From contig CAJNYU010004515.1 in NCBI GenBank assembly GCA_905331475.1, positions 104,739 through 168,738 of the forward strand: DNA of 64,000 nucleotides. The letters run 5' to 3'. This stretch comes from Rotaria socialis (taxonomy: Eukaryota; Rotifera; Eurotatoria; Philodinida; Philodinidae). Shown here one piece after another: positions 1 to 13,400 of the stretch (position 1 is its first letter; the number at the start of each line of letters is the position of its first letter). The notes beneath the pieces are model-generated. The model saw only the letters and a list, made by a program, of their open reading frames with translations. It was not told the DNA's origin and did no database searches. A program made the translations under genes and the position numbers.

Positions 1-30
1 TTAATTTTACGTTTTTTTATGTCTGGTTAG

Positions 31-405
31 CGATATAGACCATCAACTAACTGAAGTTATTACTGATTTAATAAAACAACGTGGTTTTAAAGGTGAGAAA
101 AATCTTATTTTATTAATCCAAATTTTTGAAATGTATTTTATTTTGATGATAGGCTACGATTCACAATGTATTCCTTTATTACAGACCTGTTTAATTGATT
201 TTTATAAAGATTTATTAGTACGTTTTAAACAACATATGGAATCATTAGATACTTCTATTACGATACAGGTTATTTGAAAAAAATACTCGATGGAAATTTT
301 TGTTTATAAAATTTATTATTATAGGATGTTTTTGAAAGAACATTAAGCGATGTGATGTCAATCAATTTACGAGAATTACAATATTACATGGAAAGAAAAC
401 AGTAA
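31..405 (+). CDS. C-terminal exons of an unrecognised gene (5' end outside window)
   Basis: Three exons (31-92, 153-268, 325-405) join in one frame through GT-AG introns of 60 and 56 bp and end at a TAA. The 86 or so residues are helical, with no signal or membrane segment; they run from DIDHQLTEVITDL through FKQHMESLD to YYMERKQ at the stop. I do not recognise the family. The gene lies on the same strand as the RNF213-type gene, with about 1 kb between them and no acceptor that would join the two, so I treat it as a separate gene. The exon structure is well supported; the function is unknown. Confidence 0.65.
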
Positions 406-1431
406 TTTTGTATCGATATTTTTTTGTCAGATAAAATAAAATATTTTGATATAAATCTCTTTTTTTCATCCATACGAGATTCCTTTTTACCTCTTCAATG
501 TGTGACTCACATATTGACGCGAACACTACGACAATTGCCTGTTCGTTCGCTAACCATCTGAAGTAAACCTGATTTTTCGTAAGCCTCAACCGACACTATC
601 ATAGCGTTTGATTTTTTTTCACAATGTCTGTGTCGACTGAATCTCGTATCATTAAAGGCTCTTAAATTATTATTAGAGCTCGTATAATTATAGATGACTT
701 CTCGTAATATGAGCAGCCTTATGATTGCAAAATTTTTCAAGCCAATGCAGAGTTTGAATACTGCCTTATTCAGTAGACTTGCTTAGCTTTTTGTTTTAGA
801 TTAACCAAAAACTATGTTGGACTTTGTTGCCAAACTCTCAGCTATAAGAAAACGAATTATTTAGATTCTCTTTCAGAGGAAGTAATTACAACCTATCGAT
901 TTTTTCTCTGATAACAGTTTTCGATGCTGATGAATATTAAATAATATGTCTCTCGAACATGTAAAACCACCGAATCAAATATTAAGACGAATCATTGATT
1001 TATATAAAAACACGCATTGGTAGAAGAAATACTCCAATATGTTTTTTTAAATTATTCCACCAATGTAAAATCGATTGTGATTCACTGTTAAATGGGTTTT
1101 TTTAACAAACGTCTCTCTCTCTCTCTCTCTCTCTCTATCACATTCTTATCCATGATGAGCAAAGTATGCGTTGCAATCTCACGAAACATAAGATATTTAT
1201 ACTCGATTTAAATAGAATTGTCTGATAAAGGGAAAAGGATAAAAATTTTCAGAACTGGAATATTCCGTAGATTGTTAAATGTTTGCCTTCTTATTCTTTG
1301 AAGATGCGATAGCACGTGCTTCAAGTGTCGAAAATAAAAAGAATATTTACTCACGTAGACACACTATATAATCATTCACACATGGTTACTTTTTTTCATA
1401 TTTCTATAAAGATATTTTTAATTGGTAAATA
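406..1431. other. Intergenic, presumed promoter region of the RNF213-type gene
   Basis: No gene could be supported here. A 75-codon minus-strand ORF (507-740) contains a GTGAGT donor-like sequence near its end, but I recognise nothing in it and found no partner exon. A pure CT dinucleotide run lies at 1112-1136. Confidence 0.5.
1112..1136. repeat. CT microsatellite
   Basis: An uninterrupted run of about 12 CT units, roughly 300 bp upstream of the RNF213-type start codon. Confidence 0.9.
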
Positions 1432-4400
1432 ATGGCGACAGAAAACAACGCCAACGAGAACAATATCATTCCAAAACAGACAAATCGAAAAATTTACTTC
1501 TATATTTTACGCAATACAACTCCAGATGAAAAATTCAAGGTCAAAGCTTATTTTAATAATGATGTTAAACATACGTTTCACCGTGCTCCAGGATTCGATG
1601 AACAAAAACAAAATAGTCCCTATATTTATTTACTTGAATTGGATGTAATCATCGATGATCAAGAACGTTTATATATTGTGGATCAAAATGAACAATTACA
1701 AGTTCAAAGTTTTCGATTACGTCTTTCACGTAAAATACCTCAAACGGACAAAACATTTCGGGATTACAACGATGACAAAGATCGATTTATTGATAACCCG
1801 CGTCATAATAAACATTATTTTCTATTCGATGTTAACTTTGCTAAAAATCTACTTGATAGTCCACCGGGTAAGAAAAATTATAGAAATCGAACATTTTATC
1901 AAAGCAATTCTTTTCTAGGAGAAAATGTTTCTTTTTGGAGCCAGTTGTGTTTGTATACATATTACATACTTCGCCATCAAATGTATGATCATTTTAATTC
2001 ACTTATCGACCAATTTCAATCAGCTGTTCGAGAAACAAATCGTAAATTAATACGCGAAGAATTTAATGATTTCTTTCAAACTTGTCTCACTCATTTGTCT
2101 TACGCAATGCCTCCAGCAACAAATCCTGATATCGGCGAAAAGATTATAATTCGTATGATAGGACTTTTACCAGTGAAGAAAACAAATTTTGACTTAACTA
2201 GTCATTCTACCACGCAGTTTGCGTTCGCATTAATTGATGATATTAAAGAACATTATGATGACCTATTTGCAACAATTACAACAGGAGATTGGCCGTTATT
2301 TCGTGATGGTCTAACTTTATGCCTTGCACTTGAATTACTGTCTAAGTCAAAAGATACAATACTATTAGTTCATCAAATGAAAAATGAAGCGTGCAAAAAA
2401 GACCTCGCTAATGCATTATTGTTAAGACTTGAATATTTGGAGAGGCCAGTTTTAGGTTTAAATTGGATCAGTCTTTTCACGATAGTCGATCCAAATATTT
2501 TTTCAGTAAAACAACTTGAATTAACAGGATCAATAGCGACATATATAACCTCTCTAGTACAAATAGTCGGAATGAATATCGACAAAATGGAAGTAGCTGA
2601 TGAAACAATTCGTCATTTCGACAAACTTATATTCGAAGATTGTTTACCAGGTAAAATAAAATCTATTCAAGATTCTTGAATTCTATTCTATTGTTTTAGT
2701 TAATCTTGAGAGTATTACATTTCTACTGAAATTCTTACAAATGGAATCGAAGGAAACAAATGAATCATCGAAAAATGTTTTAAAAATGGTTAATAAAGTT
2801 ATTGAATCAAGTATAGAATTACGGAGAAAAATACAAACATACTTATATGCACTCAAAATAACTATGGAGCACTTTAGAGATATTCGTTTTATTCTTTCAT
2901 TTAAACCACAATCAATTCTATTATTTCTAGTTGATAGAAAAGATTTACTAATTCATTTGATGAATCATGCCAATGCATCATATTCTTACGAATATTTTAA
3001 ACAATGGTTTTGCTCATTTTTATTATTTAATGAAGATTTAAATGATTGGAATAAACAAACTTATCAAGAATTAATTAGACATTGGTCACATCAACTTTGC
3101 AAATATTATGACATCATGATTAAAATAATGACGAATATTGATGTGTTAAGTAATGCTTTTGAAAATCAACACTATCAAGCGATGTTTATTGATTATATGA
3201 TTAGTGTTTGTTTTCAACAAGGTAACGGTGTGAGGAACCCTCGTTCTACATCTCCAAAACTAGAAATCTGATCGTATTCCGCAAAGGAAATCCTAGTTTT
3301 CTAATAGAACTTTAAATTTACAGAATCTTCTTTGTCACTTGGTATCAATTTATAGGAATATCATCTGATGATATTGTGATACTAAGAGTATCCGAAGTTC
3401 AATACTTCCAAAACTATTATTTATGATGAATTTCTTTTCTTTTGTTTAGTATCGATTTACCGCATTATATACGAGGCGTTAATAAACCTTAGAAATCCAT
3501 TGTTTCTCGATAGATTTAAAAGTGAATTTGCATCAAAGTATTTAAATATACCACAAGATCGATTAAAACAATTATCCAGTCGTGAAAATCCACTATATCA
3601 TTTAATTGCTATGGACAAACAATGTCATAGTCAAAGTCAACTAGTGAATAGTCTAATTCAATTGGCAGCAAATAAAATTCAAATCACTATTGATGAAATT
3701 TTGCGTGATACATTCGAACGACCAGTTCGTACGTCTTGTATTTATGCCGTTCTATTTGAAGATTGCTTTAAAAATTTAACACTACGTCAAATAGTCATCG
3801 ATCAATTACTTGCCTTGTGGAATGCGTGGGAAGAAGAAGGTTTTCGTGCAAATCAATTGCTTGCTTGGAAAAAGTTTTCTCAGGAAGAACGTCTAATTGT
3901 TCAACGTATTTGGAATTTTATTGGTGAAAAAGCCGAAAAGCAATCTCGAATAGATGAATTAATTGATAAACATCGACGTGACATGGAGCAAAAAATTCAA
4001 ATAAAAGAAAAAATAACAAAATGTTTAGAGATCTACTGTCGAAATGCTTGTGATAAACAATTGTATCTTGATGTTCTATCGGAAATGGAAACAAAATTAA
4101 AATCCGACATAGTTCGTTCTATAATGATACCGGATGAAATTAAACTGTTAATGCCACTCGTTGATCGGTTTGCTGCATTAGAAAAATTAAATGCATGGAG
4201 AACATTCTTAGAAGAAAATCGAAAGGGTAAATTTTAATAGTATTTTAAATTTAGAAAAATTAATTTTCATTTCTATAGATAGTGACAATAATTCGTCTGA
4301 AACAACAGATCCGAATCCATCGGATATCATCGATGATGAATCATTATTATCTGATAATAGTATGTATGCGTATGTTTTATGAGCCTATGAAATTTTTGAT

Positions 4401-7400
4401 TGTAATTCAAGAATTACACAGCCTCAATAGATACTTCATACTTCTCCCGTTTTCATAGACGTCGAAGTCTTACAACACTTCATAAAAAAAAACTAACTAA
4501 CATCAGCATAAGACTTCTTTCTAGCATTACCCATTGGAACAAACCCACCTTGCCAAAATCTCGGTAGAAATTAATGCCATTGAGCTACCCTATTTCAAAT
4601 ATGAAAGCTCAGATAGCTAGCAACATTTTTGCAATATTCTCTTTGATTTAGAGCGCACATCATCAAATTCCTATTATAGTATGGTACGCCCTGCAGCAAG
4701 AGATGATTCCGAAGAAACTACTCCATTGGATCAACGTTCTTGCATTGAAATATTAAATGAATCTGATAAAATTCTCGATAAGTTTCTTACTCGTTTAAAA
4801 ACGATTTGTTCTCAGTGGAAACATTTACCAATATCTGAAATAATTGTTTTATTTCCTGATATTCAATATGTCGATCATGATTTTCAAATCCTTAGATCAT
4901 TACTACATTCTGATGAGATGGAAAAAATTAAATTAATATTAGATTATTGGAAAGATCGCGACTATATTAATCACGTATGTTATGGTTATATTAATCTAGT
5001 CACTCATGTAGAAAACTCCTTAAACATCGATGGCAAACACTTTAGAAAACTTATGGAAATTAATTCTCAATCAGATGGCTCTCACTGTCACCGGCTTTAT
5101 CAACATTTTTCATCGCATCTTCTTAAAACTCACTCGAAAGACTTTATCGATTTTATTGCTCAATACAGTCAATCGAATGAATTAATTTCATTTTTAAATC
5201 TTCTCCCATCGACTGATGTTGATAATTTACTGCAAGCTGTCAACGATTGGGATGAAACATTAATAAATACTAAAACAGTTTTAGATTTCGTTATGCTGAA
5301 ACGATTTTTCGTTCGATTCAATATAGAACTAGATTCAATGAAAGACAATTCATCACAATTTACTACTGCAAAAATTGAAAAAGCCTTCGAAACAAACTAT
5401 AAAGATGAACAATTTAAAAATATGCTTTCATGTTTTCAAACATGTTCAGCATCATTAACAAGTATTAAGCGTATACATTTGGAATTAACCGACAAGGAAC
5501 TGTCGAAACGAAAACGTATATCCGATCTAATGCGAAATACAAAATTTGGTTTCATTGAAAAATCAAATAAATTCAATATTGATATCGATCCTCACGCAAT
5601 GAGTTTTAATGATTTAAGTGAATTACGTGATCGAGCAAGATTAATTGAATATTCAACAAATAACAATAATAAATTTTCCATTGGTTCAGAACACGATATA
5701 AAAGAACTTCATTCGTTTGTTATATTCGTTGAAATTGTTGAAAAAGTCTTGAAAAATTTCTCATTATTACATACGGCCGGTCATCCATCAACCATGAATT
5801 ATCTTTCACCAAAGAAATCATTTACATGCATTGATAGTAACTATCAAGAATTAATTGATTTCAGTGTAATGCTTGACAATCTTCTTTATGATTGGGAAAT
5901 ATATTTATGTAAAATGTATGGAAAACATATTGACTTAACTTATTTTTCCTATCGACAAATTTGGGTCGTAGAAGATTATTTATACAATCAACTACAAGAA
6001 TTAAATGCAAGTCATTCTGGTTATCACCTATTAAAATATATTGGTATACAACCGGAAACGATTCATTTTGACTGTTTACCATTAAAGGCCGACAATCCAA
6101 ATGAACGTTTAGAAAACATCGGAAAAATTTTAACAGCACAACGATCAACAACGAATTCAGTTTATAAACAAGAAAATCGTCTTATTAAAAAAGTTTACTT
6201 AGTTGAAACGTCTGACGAAGGTATATTACGAGGAATACTTTCATTGTTCAAGACACTTGATACGCCCATTGCTGTTAATCTCTTGTTCTATTGTACAGAA
6301 GAAACAAGTTGGACAGAGATTCGTGCATTTATTTATCGTTGTTTCTATTCTCAAATATTTCATCAATTGATTCGACCTGAATTATTATCAACATTTATTC
6401 ACGATAGCTTTACACGTTTAGTAAGACAACTGGTTGACGATCATCCACAACATTATTTTCGTCTAGGAATAATAACAACAGTATCCAATGCTCATTTACA
6501 ATTGATAAACGGTTTAAGAACACTTCAACTTGTTCAAACTATTCATGATCAAGATATGTTAAATAGAAATGATTTGCAACAAATTATCAATGAATTTATT
6601 GATGAAAATTCTACTTTAGTTACATCAAGAATCAACGGTTTAGGCAAATCGTATTTCATAAAGAAAGAAATTGATAGAAAGAAAAAAAACTATATGAAAT
6701 TTCCTATTAGTGGCGATATTGATGTCGACACGATCGCTGAACGTTTACGTGATTATGGATATCCATTGGCGTCATCCAATGCAGCTTTACATATTGATAT
6801 CGGAGCCGTTAACAATACGAAACAACTCAATGAACTTCTCTATTGTCTTTTACTTTTTAGAAGTTTTCGTCTGGGACGTGTTGCTGTTTATGTTCCTCAG
6901 AATGTGCCAATTTACATCGAACTTGATTCATCGCCTCATTCCGATCATTTACAAGATAAAATTGTTCTATTTAAATTTATGAATTCTAAACATATTGATA
7001 ATATAGATTGGAATGATTTTGAAATCAACGATCAAAAAGTGATTCAATTAGTTTGTAATTATCTTCAAGCCATAAAAGATAAAACAATTCTGAAAAAGAA
7101 CATCGGTGACGATAGCTTAGATAGTTTTCTTCCAGCGACTTGTATGAATTTATTAAACGAATCATTCTTTCAATATAGAGATCCTACATATATTAATTGG
7201 ACACAACTATCGATCTGTATATCGGTTTATCATAGTTTATTTTCTGGTTTTTCGCGCTGTGGCTATTTCCTTATTGATCATGTAGAAAATCCACAATTGC
7301 GTTTAGATATTCTACGAACTTTACTTCAATCATCAAATCAATTTACGTCATTATGCGTTGAAGATGTACGAAAAAGTCAACGTTCTGCAAGTAGTAACGA

Positions 7401-10400
7401 AACAGCTATTTCATTTAGTGACGCTATTATTCGTTGGGATAGAACTCAACCATTTTCAGTCGTGTTTTCTTCAGGCGGAGACCCAATATTTGTTTATAAA
7501 AGACCAAATGATGTTCCAACATCACTTGTTCAAGCATTTCAATTACATTATGAAATAATCACAGGAAATAAGAATCAACAATTGAATACTTGCTTTCCTG
7601 ATTATAGTCAATTTACGCATGAAACGCTTTTTTTAAAGCTTGCTACATTATCAAAAAAATATTTTAATAAATCGATATGTCTTAAATGTTATAGACAATA
7701 TGATTATAGTCAAACACAATGTGTTCGGTGTGAATCCAATGAAATGTTAATACGACCGATTTCATCGAAATCGGAAGATATTGAAAAGTTTCAAAAATTT
7801 ATCGCCGAAAAACTTCAAATGGAATATGTTTTAACGCCAGATAATTATATTAAAATGCTATTGATTTATTTACGTGTGCAAAGTGGCCTTCCGGTACTGA
7901 TTATGGGCGAAACAGGTAATTTGAAATAGATGAATTTAAAATCCATTTCAATATGAAGCGAATTTCGATGAAACTAGAAAATTGACCGATGTAGAGAACA
8001 CGATAATTAATAAAAAGAATTCAATTTATTAATTATCGTTAGAAATTCTTTTGACAATATTCAAAAAAGAAAAGAAGAACATCTTAGAAACCTTCAGCTA
8101 AGACGTTTTTTTTAGTTTTCATTGACTTTCAGCAATACTATCCGAAAAATAAAGTCCATCGAGTGAGTCACTGATCTACAAGTTCTTTTTTACTGAATTT
8201 TTTTAGGCTGTGGAAAAACTGCATTAATACAGTTTTTATGTCAAAAAGTTCTCGACGATGAAATGGAAGTATTTCGTATTCATGCTGGTGTTACCAATGA
8301 ACAAATCATAGAAAAAATTTATGAATTTTCTAAACGAGCAAATGAATGTCTTCTCTACGATAAACGTTTATGGATTTTTCTCGATGAATTTAATACAACA
8401 CCAAATATTGGTTTAATTAAAGAAATAACTTGTGAACGCACACTTCTCGGCGAACCGTTGCCTGATAATATGGTTATATTAGGTGCTTGTAATCCTCAAC
8501 GACGTAGAAAAGCTAACAAAGTTATTGATAATCACATTGGCATTAAGAAAGATCTTTATGAAATGCAACGTTTGAAAGACGGTTCCGGCATATCACTATT
8601 ATATACAGTTGTGCCAATACCTGAAACTATGCTTGAATATGTCTGGGATTATGGTTATCTCGATGATGCTATAGAACAGAAATATATTCGAACAATGTTA
8701 CATACATGTGAAAAACTTACTGATTATACAGAATGGTATAATCTTGTTGTAGTAATGATTTCACAATCACAAAAGTTCTTTCGTGATCTTGAAGATGTTA
8801 GTAGTGTGTCATTACGTGATGTAGCACGGTTTTGTCGTCTTTATAATTGGTTTTATAAATCAATTGTTGAACGTGAAGGCACAGAAAAATTTCTTAACAA
8901 TTCAGATATTCTTATTCGTCGTTCAAGTTTAGTTGCTCTGCTACTTTGCTATCATTTTCGTCTTAGTTCGCCCATTGATCGAGAAAATTATTCAAATAAA
9001 ATGGGCGCTTATCTTAAACCTCACCTGCCCAATCTAAAAAATATTCCGAATATTTTGGCGAAAATTCTTGAAATGGAACAAACAAAATTAATCGAACGAA
9101 TGAAATTACCTGCAGGTACAGCTAGAAATCATGCATTGATGGACAATATATTTGTTCTACTTGTTTGCATTGTTAATCGTATTCCTGTCATCATATGTGG
9201 TAAACCAGGTTGCAGTAAAACATCAGCTGTACAAATTGTGATTAGTAATTTAAAAGGAAAGAAATCGTCTGATGAATATTTTCAAAAACTACCTGAATTA
9301 ATTACTGTTTCATATCAAGGTTCACAAAATTGCACATCGGAAAGTATTATTAAAGTATTTCAACGTGCTGATAAATATTTTGATGCTAAAAGCGACGCAA
9401 ATATTTTACCGGTAATTGTTTTCGATGAAATAGGCTTAGCAGAATTATCCACGCACAATCCATTGAAAGTATTGCATAGCAAACTTGAAGTTGAAACATG
9501 TCAATATGGTTTTGTTGGCCTATCGAATTGGCGTCTTGATGCGTCGAAAATGAATCGTACTCTTTATTTATCGTGTCCAGATCCTGACATTGCTGATTTG
9601 AAATTAACAGCTGAAATCATATCGAAGTCTATCCTACCATCCGTCGGTCAAATAGCTCGAATCGATCCAAAAATAATTGAAGCACTAGCAGTTTCCTACT
9701 ATAAACTGTATGAACACTTAAAAAGTCAACAAGAACAACAAAAATATACGAATTATTTTGGTCTAAGAGATTTTTATTCGCTCATAAAAGGCGTTGTTAA
9801 TGATTTAATTCAAACGCAAAATGATCATGAACAATATCAATATATTCGTCAACAATTAATTATCAATTTCGATGGTATTCTCGATGGTTCACAGTTTATG
9901 TGGAATTGTTTTTGTGAATACATTCAAAGTACACATTTGATTGAACAATACAAAGCTCCGACATTTAAAGAATTACTTGATCTAAGATTAACGTCACGTC
10001 ATGGACGTTATCTAATGTTAATTGCTGATAATGAAAGTGTAATTGATTATGTTGAAAGATATATTATTGTTAAACATCAACCACCATCCGTACGAACATT
10101 AATCGGTAGTTGTTTTTCAGGAGATTTAATATCTGGCACAACCTATACTGAACAATATAATTATCGTGTACTGATGGATATTATACTTTATGCAGAAACA
10201 AATGTTACATTGGTTATGCGTCGTATGGGACATTTATATGATAATTTATATGATTTATTTAATCAAAATTTTGCAATATCAGGAAAGAAACAATACTGTC
10301 GAATTGCACTCGGAGCTTTATATCATCCGCGTTGTCTTGTTCATGATGATTTCTATTGTGTTGTATTCGTACGAAAAGAAGATTTAGCGAAATGTGATCC

Positions 10401-13400
10401 GCCGTTTCTTAATCGCTTTGAAAAACATGTGATCGACATGAAATCATTGATTCATCATCGTCATTGGGTAATTACAGATAATTTACTAGCGGAACTTATT
10501 GCTTTACTTCCAACAAATATTAATAAATATTTTCCACTTTTACAACATTTATTTGTCGATTATAGTAATGATTATATATGTAATTTAGTGATTGATGCAT
10601 TCGATAATTTAAATCTATCCTGCGATGATGAAAATAATACAATTGAAATTATTAATTATTGTAAAAATAAATTAATTGCAACGAGTTCATTTGATTTACT
10701 CTTAATACTTTCATTACAAGCGGATCAACACCACCCTCTCATAGATCAATATTATGATTTACATACAAATTTATCATTTCAATCGATTATTAAAGAAATG
10801 TTGAATGAAAAACTTTTACCCAATCAAATTATTTATACATATACACAAATCTATCATATTATCGATTATAAATCAAATGAAATTGAAGAAGTTAAGTTGA
10901 GTATATTTAAAAGTGAACTCGAATTAACCAATAAAATAAAGCAACATTATCAAAAGAAAGATCATTGTCGTCTATTAATTATTCGTGTTGATTATCATCA
11001 AGAACATGAACATATTTTATTATTAAAACACATTTTACTTAATTCAAAAAGTCAACCGACTGATCGAAGTGTTTGGTTAGTATTTCATCTTCAACGTAAT
11101 TTACTCAATCAAACAACCAACGAAGTTTTATTCAATGGTTGGTCAACTATAATGATCAATGATTTAAATGAACATAAAATAATTCCGAAAAACATTTTAC
11201 TCAATCCATCATATCTGGATTTAGTTTCTCATCCTTGTTTTCAGTTATCGGAATCGATGTATGATGAAATAATTGACCGATGTTTAACAAAATTTCGTTA
11301 TACAGTTTCTCGTAACGATCTAACAACACAGATAAATATTCGAAGAAATCAAATTATTGAATATCTCAGCATTACTATACAATCGAAATCATTACGTTCG
11401 ATTATTCAAGAAAATTTGTCAAAATTAGTAAAAGACATCAGTTTAAATCGATTTTCGGATTGGCGTCGCGATCTATTAACTAATGGAATATTGATTGGTA
11501 CTTGCCGTTCATTTAATGATGCATTGCAATCAACGATTTCAACCTTTTATGAAAGTTATCTTTTACTAATATTTTCTCATTTAGAAAAGTATTCATTTAT
11601 CGATTCATTATTATTTATCAGTAAGAATAACGACAATCGTTTATTAAACAAAATTTGGCTTGATTGTTTAACATCAACAATAAAAAATATTGATGTAACA
11701 GTTATCAATGTTGATATTATTGAAATGCCACTAATTTTCAACTTGTATTTACCATCTGCAATTAAAGAATACGAAATAATTGGTTCAATTCGTCGAGGAA
11801 TAAGTCAACGTCTTGATGATAATATTATTGAAGAAGATTTAATGAATCTTGCTCTCAAACAACTACGTACAAAGAGTGTCTACGAATCCAATGTTGAAAT
11901 TATTTTTCATGACAATGATTTATTTCGATATTATTTTAATGATCAATTATTACTTGCACAAGAAGAAGCAAAAATCTATCAATTATCTTTGCAATTTATT
12001 AAATGTTTACTTATGTCGAATCCAACAAGATCTATTAATGATCAATTAAAATATTTGCTTATTGATTATAATGAATTATTTGAAATTTTACGATTATTCG
12101 AAATTAGTACAAAATTAATTGATGAAAATGATTTTATCAATGAAATACTCAATCGACAATTGATTATCTTAAATGAAATCGATACAGAAACCATAAAAAA
12201 TCAAACTCTTTTCTATAATCTTGTTTTAACTAATGAACATTTTTGTGTCATTCCGCCAAAATCAGAAGTATCTCATGAAATTATATTTGAATGTGAAGGT
12301 GATCCATTTATTGAAGTTAGCCTAATGAACTTGATTGAATTTCTCGTTTCTCCAACTATTATCAATCGCGTTAACAATATCGAACAATTAACAACAACAT
12401 ACAGTCTTGTTGCCCAAGTTATACTCGGCTTAAAACATTATTCAGTAAACAATCTGGAAAAATTACGTTCATTTATTAGTCTTATTCGTTGCATAACAAC
12501 TTTAATACCTACTGATAAAGCCTTAGATGTCTTCAAGCAAGCATGTGGCTACGGTGGGTTTGATGCAACATTTATCACATGTGATGACATACAAAAATTT
12601 ATCGATCATCTACAACGAATAATTAGTACAAATGAGCCAAATATAAACGAACTGGTGGTTCAACGAGCATTACTTAAACTTGAAAGTGAATTTTTAAAAA
12701 ATTGGCTTGTCGATCATACGGATAATTATTTAGATATTATTACGTTAATGAATAAATCCGATAGTAATCTCTGGCAATATTCGGCAAAAATTTTTACCTA
12801 TATCGATCTCAAACTTCAATTGTTATCAATGATTAAAGACTTCAATGGGAAATTACCATCGAATGAGGATCATGAACGATTTAATGAGGATATGCAGGAA
12901 TTAATGGATAGATATCAAAGATTTGATGTACATATACAGAAATTAAATGATGCCTCAAGAAAGATTGAACATATTATGACTACACGTATTCATATGCATC
13001 TTATATTGAGTGTCGACGATAAAGAAACAATAGAAAATATTCTTCAAGAAAATTTTCGTCAATTTGAAGAAAATATTCGAATAATAAAAACTACACAAAA
13101 TCATTATGGTTTATCATTAATTAGTTTAATCTCTTGGTTAAAACATTATGCACAACTTTATGCTTTTGTTTTTAATAATGGTAGTCATCATTCTATTTTA
13201 GACGATATCGATAGACTACTTACACGAGATGATTCTCCATTTTGCTCAACAATAAAATTATTTATTATTAAACAATTGTGTCAAATGTCAAATATTACAC
13301 TCAATCAATTCCGTGATATTATTGTTAATCGAAATATAACTTGGATGCGACCAGTAATCGCTCAAGCAACTGGTCAAAAAACCAAAGAAATCCGTGGTGT

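Noticed and set aside
507-740. 75-codon minus-strand ORF with an internal GTGAGT
   Set aside because: No recognisable domain and no partner exon; kept only as a note in the intergenic entry.
4279-4380. Reading through exon 4 to the in-frame TGA at 4379 as the end of a separate upstream gene
   Set aside because: A GTATGT donor and the acceptor at 4679 join it in frame with the large downstream exon, and the total closes to an RNF213-sized protein.
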